Assembly (NCBI GenBank): GCA_037951105.1
Contig: JBAMJV010009155.1
Coordinates: forward strand, 1-64,000
Direction of reading: 5' to 3'
DNA from: Echinarachnius parma
Taxonomy: Eukaryota > Echinodermata > Echinoidea > Clypeasteroida > Echinarachniidae
Length of the DNA stretch: 64,000 nucleotides
The notes under the pieces are model-generated. The model saw nothing but the letters and a program-made list of their open reading frames with translations. It had not been told where the DNA came from and ran no database searches. The position numbers were made by a program, and so were the translations under genes. This document shows, piece by piece, positions 16,691-64,000 of this stretch (the stretch's first letter is position 1; the number at the start of each line of letters is the position of its first letter).

Positions 16691-16948
16691 TTATAAGCTA
16701 TTTTGTTGAAGTGCACCTCAAGAAATGCATATCACAGAATTGTCGAGCATTGAGCACTTTTATACTTTTAACCATCTGAGTGCCATATTGAATTGCTGGA
16801 ATCCATTCCACCCAGTTCTTTTAATAGACAATTTTACATGAATGGCTTAATCCCCCATTGAATAGAAGCTTGGTAAGAAGTAGAGTGTCCATCCGTTCAT
16901 TTTGCACTTTAGCACATATATTGTGCGTGCATTTAGGGACGAATTATC

Positions 16949-17068
16949 AACAGGGGGATGTTGCATAAAGAGTTGCGATCAATCGCAAGTCAGAAAGTGT
17001 CCCAAAATGCTCGAATCTGATTGGTTGAAATGCGCATATTTTCTGACTTGTTGATTTAAGCAACACTC
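16949..17068. mobile_element. Short foldback MITE (GGGGGATGTTGC ends)
   Basis: GGGGGATGTTGCATAAAGAG on the left is mirrored by TAAGCAACACTCCCCC on the right, with TCAGAAA/TTTCTGA inside; 120 bp. Confidence 0.75.
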
Positions 17069-17747
17069 CCCCAGATCTGATTCTATTATGAGCATTGTGT
17101 CTGGGGTCAACCATGGCACTTGAATGATTAATGTTTCATAGAATACTAATGGGAACCCTGTGTGGTTGTATGTGTGTTGTCAGTACATGTAATGCAGTCC
17201 AGAAGTGTGATCTCGCTGTTATTATCTTTGTACATGTATATTAATTAAAAGAAAAACATCTTTTAAATGAATGGATGGTGATTATGTAGCTTCATTATGT
17301 ACCATTTCGTCGGTTGAGAAAGAGAAGGGCATAATTATTCATTTTCACTTTTTGTACTTCAGAGATAGCATTGTAGAAACTAAATGAAGCTCTATTTTAT
17401 TTTTTATTAATTTTCCAAAAATTAAAAAATAATTATTACCTGCAAATTGGCATAACTAAATTTAACCCAAAATCACTCTCTCTCTCTCACCCGATGGTTT
17501 GTTGACATTTTTAGATGGGTACAAATGCACATGAACATATTTTCCCCACAATCAAACATGCTTGCACACATACAGCCAACTTTGAAGCTTTTATTTTTCA
17601 GGTCCCCTCTTTCAGGTCCTGGTTTATACCTATGCAATTCAAAATCTGTGTCAATTCTTGTCTGCAATCCCAATGGATTTGATTTATACATGTACAAGAT
17701 CGACTGTACAAGTGTTTTAAATGCCAACACACTTATCTCATCCATGA

Positions 17748-18085
17748 CGAGAGCTATTTCATGGCAAATTGTTCATTATTTCCTTAATCAAATTGGCAAC
17801 TCTTTTATGAAGTCAAATATGTGGAAAATATTTAGTTTTAATAGTTTGCAGTGAAATTGCCAACAAAATCTGATTAGAATATGCGACAATGCATTAACAA
17901 TTTAAGGGTTTTCCTGAATAATAGCGATTTATGCACTAATACAAATCATATCAAAATAATGAAAGCAAGTACAGCAATGCAATAGGTCTCAAATAATAGA
18001 TTTATGCCCTTGTTCTCTTTGTACACTGAATACAACTCGTTATATCTATGGTCAAATGTAAGACTACCAAACCACAAATATATAT
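17748..18085. repeat. Dispersed repeat, copy 1 (second copy at 39163-39450)
   Basis: The two regions share a collinear series of blocks: GAGCTATTTCA, GACAATGC, TTTTCCT, ATGCACTAAT/ACGCACTAAT, TCAAATGTA and ACCAAACCACAAAT. Same orientation, moderately diverged. Confidence 0.65.
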
Positions 18086-18762
18086 GTGGGCCATCGTTGT
18101 TGATGGGTTAATAGCAAGAACCATGCTGAAAAAAAAAATCTAAACACACAAGAATTTCTGTATATCACTCTTTTTATTTTATTGGATCATGCATGCACAG
18201 CACATTTAAAATAGCACATAATAACATAATGGCAATGTATACGAGCACAGATGTGTTACAGATATTTATACCTCCCCTTTCAAATATTTTTCTGATGCAA
18301 ATTTTACTTTTACTACCCTAGCATGAAATAATAAAGCATTACAGAATAATAGTGTTTGTGTTTCATGCTTAATATACCAAAGTTAGTATAATTTAACAAA
18401 ATATTCATTGAAAAATAATAATCTAGATTATATCAGCCTTCACTTTCAACTTCAACATTTCGATGAATATCTTAACCTCACTACAACCAAGCATGCAATA
18501 TTGAAGAAGCATTAAGAATAAACGTGTTTCCCATTGAATATTTAGTGAATACTCTTTGTCAAAACAAATTAATTCAAACACAATATACTGATAGCATCAT
18601 TAGTGAAAAAGCAAGTAGGCTCACAAAATACAAGATAACATTTATTTTGCAACACACATAATACATGTAATTGTTTATATAAAGTTAAACATTCAAAATC
18701 AACTGCCAACACCATTTCAAATACATGACCATAAAATAATTCAAATATTGAACACAAAGTAA

Positions 18763-19580
18763 GAAACTTATTTACTCTAATAAATGCTAAATATAATCAT
18801 CAAAATATAAATTAGATTTCTCACACGCTCTAATCTAAACATTCAAGGCATGTTTTCCCCTTCAGAAATGGATGGATGTTTTTAGCAACGAATGGACGGA
18901 ATGGATGTTTATAGTCTTCTCGAATACTCTGTAATAACAATCTTATCTATTTATAGTAATATATTTTCAACTGCAAATTCTTTTAGAAACTTATTTACTC
19001 TAATAAATGCTAAATATAATCATCAAAATATAATTATAGATTTCTCACACGCTCTAATCTAAACATTCAAGGCATGTTTTCCCCCTTCAGAAATGGATGG
19101 ATGTTTTTAGCAACGAATGGACGGAATGGATGTTTATAGTCTTCTCGAATACTCTGTAATAACAATCTTATCTATTTATAGTAATATATTTTCAACTGCA
19201 AATTCTTTTAGAAACTTATTTACTCTAATAAATGCTAAATATAATCATCAAAATATGAATTAGATTTCTCACACGCTCTAATCTAAACATTCAAGGCATG
19301 CTTTCCCCCTTCAGAAATGGATGGATGTTTTTAGCAATGAATGGACGGAAAGGATGTTTATAGTCTTCTCGAATACTCTGTAATAACAATCTATCTATTT
19401 ATAGTAATATAGTTTTAACTGCAATTTTTAATTCAACAAAACATTGAATATACGAAAATCACCAATGGATGGAAGTTTCTAGCAATTTAACTGGACGGAA
19501 TGAGCTGATGAAAGGATTATCTTCTTGTAATACCATCAGAATGATCTATGTATGAAGTTCACTTTAACTGCATATTTTAA
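18763..19580. repeat. Tandem array, about 224-bp unit, three good copies and one diverged
   Basis: Units start GAAACTTATTTACTCTAAT at 18763, 18986 and 19211 and contain AAATGGATGGATGTTTTTAG. The third grades into a diverged fourth copy (ATGGATGGAAGTTTCTAG). Confidence 0.9.
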
Positions 19581-19647
19581 TTCAACAAATCATGAACATC
19601 GAAAATCAAGTTCTCCAAAACATACATGTATATCACAAACAAGATCT

Positions 19648-20080
19648 CTCAAAGATACTGACATTTTATATACTAATTTGGTGTGATCTGATTAATACAT
19701 CTTGGACGGATATAACTGCATCTGTACATGTATATGAGAAGTTGACAAGCGGCTTGAGTTCTCAACAATGGTTTAAATTTAACTCTGGGTTTAAATCTTG
19801 TAAATTTTATTATTAATCCATGGACTACATTTTAATTCGTAGACAACATTTGAAAAATGCAACCCTCAAAGATACTGACATTTTATATAAATTTGGTGTG
19901 ATCTGATTAATACATCTTGGACGGATATACATGTAACTGCATCTACATGTATATGAGACGTTGACAAGCGGCTTGAGTTCTCAACAATGGTTTAAATTTA
20001 ACTCTGGGTTTAAATCTTGTCAATTTTATTATTAATCCATGGACTACATTTTAATGCGTAGACAACATATGGAAAATGGC
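19648..20080. repeat. Tandem duplication, 217-bp unit, two copies
   Basis: CTCAAAGATACTGACATTTT begins copies at 19648 and 19865. The unit also contains GAGTTCTCAACAATGG and GGACTACATTTTAAT. Confidence 0.9.
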
Positions 20081-20176
20081 AATTCCAAGCAAACCGTCAC
20101 AGCTAGGTTCACCAAAACTTCACCCTTCTGCCGTTTGAATCCTTCCAATATTTATATGGCTACTGCAAGCATTTCA

Positions 20177-20494
20177 GGGGGGTGTTTCACAAAGATCCTA
20201 AGATGAACTTAGCACTAAGTTGGACTTAAATATCATGGTAAGCCATTTGTAGCCTTGGAATATAAAATATTCCAAAGCAAACAAAATAGAATTTTAAACT
20301 TTTTATAAATGTTGCATCAAGAACATGAACTCTCCTTCAGTTGATAATAGAAAAATATTAGTGATTTGAAACAACATTGTATGCCTTTTAAAAGGACTTT
20401 TAAAATGTTTGTTCAAAGAAACTAATGGCTTTCCATACTTTTTAAGTCCAACTTAGAGTTAAGTTCAACTTAGGATCTTTGTGAAAAACCCCCC
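20177..20494. mobile_element. Foldback MITE, GGGGGTGTTTCAC family, copy 1
   Basis: Left end GGTGTTTCACAAAGATCCTA, right end TAGGATCTTTGTGAAAAACC, with near-palindromic interior (GCCATT and AATGGC blocks). Same family as 30190, 40778 and 50230. Confidence 0.85.
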
Positions 20495-21301
20495 TGTACT
20501 TATAATAATGAGAACATACATATTTGAAGTATAATTTAAATGCCAAAAGGGTTATTTGTGGCTACACCGTGACATGTTGTCCACTTTTGAATGGAACTGC
20601 CCTCAAACCAAATGTGCGGAATTAAATTTAACCATGGACTGAAATAACCCAGAGGTGAATTTAACCCTCTGATGAGAATTTGGGCCTTTAAAAAAAATGT
20701 TTATTGCTACAAAAATGATGTGATGAAACATATTTCAGACATATTAGTCAAGGTATTTGAAAATTCAGATATATATTTCTATTTCTTCTCCGACATAATG
20801 ACAGCAAGGCACGAAAAATACATTAATATATAAAAAAAGGAATAGAAAATGTAGAAAAGGAGCATTACACCATCATGGTGAATGTGCACAACTATATTTA
20901 GGAGCAACACCATATATAATAAATATACCAAAATATACACTATAGAGTACTTTCAAACTTCAAAATTATCCACATTGCCCCAAAATGAACACTTTTTTAA
21001 TATCTTGGAAAATCAGCAAATCTAAAGATTTTAAATTGTTCAAGATATTTCATTTCAATTCATAACTGTAATAAACAATTTGCATGATGCTAAGACAGAG
21101 ATGATTAGATCCTCGTGATATTATAATTATATATGACGAGAAAGCAATTAAGGAAAATCGCCTGAACGACACTAGTTGCAGATAAAGTCAATATGAAATT
21201 ATTTAACTAGCACAAAAATGATTTTGGCTCTGTACTATGTATGTATTAATTTTGTAGATGGAGCACGTGTGTGTGGGGTGGGGGGGGGGGTATGTCAGAG
21301 G

Positions 21302-21470
21302 GGGCAGGGCCCCTACTTTGTGTCACACAGCAGGGCTACTCCCCTCAGGATCCAGTGGTCAGGGCGCTGTACGGTCTTGAGGTACAGGTAAATATATATG
21401 TCAGATTTGTATGGTGCAGCTTCTTGTAGCTGACGTGGGATGTGCAAAGACTGAGATCCTTATTACCGAT
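21302..21470 (-). pseudogene. Shadow copy of heavy-chain terminal exon
   Basis: Matches the last exon and its 3' side (CCCCTACTT-GTGTCACACAG, CAGGATCCAGTGGTC, GTACGGTCTTGAGGTACA), then decays through TTCTTGTAG and GATCCTTA. It lies 40 bp beyond the functional stop codon, same strand. A G-run of 15 or more separates it from the true exon. Confidence 0.9.
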
Positions 21471-21511
21471 GGGGGGGGGGGGGGGTGGGGATATCAGAGT
21501 GGACATGGCCC

Positions 21512-63488
<41,977 letters not shown>

Positions 63489-63525
63489 CTGTTGAAAGTA
63501 ATGAAAGTAAAATTAATCATAATGA

Positions 63526-63557
63526 TCAATGTCATCATCATTATCGTCAACAACACG

Positions 63558-63588
<31 letters not shown>

Positions 63589-63874
63589 CCACTACCATCA
63601 GCAGCATCATTCATAATCATTACTAGAATCCTGCTCCTCATCAACATCATCATCATCATCATTATTATCCTCACCACCATCATAACCATAATCTTAATTA
63701 TCATTATCATCATCATTGTCATAAACATCCTCCTCATCAATATCATAATCACCACCACCATTATTCTCATCATCATCATCATCATCACCATCATCATAAT
63801 CATCATCGTCACTACCACCACCATCACTAGCATCAGCAGCATCATTATTTTATCATCCTTATTCTCATCATATT

Positions 63875-63916
<42 letters not shown>

Positions 63917-63970
63917 TTCATCATCCTCACCACCATCAGAATCATTATTCTCATCATCATCATCATGATT
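63526..63970. repeat. Degenerate CAT microsatellite
   Basis: (ATC)n with many interruptions to near the right edge; frames here are not genes. Confidence 0.95.
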
Positions 63971-64000
63971 TTAAGACATTTTTTGGGACTAAAACAAGGC

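Larger units (their letters stand above)
14640..18180. other. TIMM13 3' flank and intergenic sequence
   Basis: No gene seen. It contains a poly-G run near 15414-15434, several GGTTCCACTGTATAG/TTATAACAGAGCTC repeat fragments (about 15530, 15880 and 16200-16380) and the foldback elements listed separately. Confidence 0.6.

Overview
The window is metazoan nuclear DNA: short exons in long introns, canonical GT-AG junctions, AT-rich non-coding sequence, and many microsatellites and small palindromic DNA transposons. The three proteins are deuterostome-like, and the repeat landscape (CAT/GAT arrays, foldback MITEs beginning GGGGGTGTTTCACAAAG, GGGCCAGTG elements, tRNA-derived SINEs) suggests an echinoderm, most likely a sea urchin. 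The species call is inference; the gene calls are not.

Layout. (1) 294-4255, plus strand: the last two coding exons of a Tctex1-type dynein light chain (DYNLT1), with two decayed copies of the last exon in the intron and a paired inverted repeat element at 974-3269. (2) 4256-8570: 3' flank, then a 44-bp satellite of about 1.4 kb. (3) 8720-14639, plus strand: a complete three-exon TIMM13 gene with a 2.6-kb foldback transposon in intron 1 and a GC-AG second intron. (4) 14640-21500: gene-free, with tandem and foldback repeats. (5) 21512-63488, minus strand: 50 consecutive exons coding for the C-terminal 2837 residues of an outer-arm axonemal dynein heavy chain of the DNAH5/DNAH8 type. They cover the end of the linker, AAA1-AAA6, stalk, microtubule-binding domain, buttress and C-terminal domain. 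The 5' exons lie beyond the right edge. All 50 exons join in frame.

How the genes relate: DYNLT1 and the heavy chain are both dynein subunits (light chain and motor), about 17 kb apart and on opposite strands, so they converge with TIMM13 between them. TIMM13 is a small Tim chaperone of the mitochondrial intermembrane space and has no evident link to dynein.

Most unusual property: about a third of the heavy-chain exons, and the DYNLT1 last exon, have one to four partial, decayed, same-strand copies in the adjoining intron ('exon shadows'). They are anchored at an exon edge and carry flanking intron with them. One array was later split by a TTAA-flanked transposon. At another, 15 bp of the next exon's start sits exactly across the upstream donor site. 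This looks like recurrent local tandem duplication with decay and possible intron remodelling. Collapsed or mis-joined haplotypes in the assembly must be excluded first.
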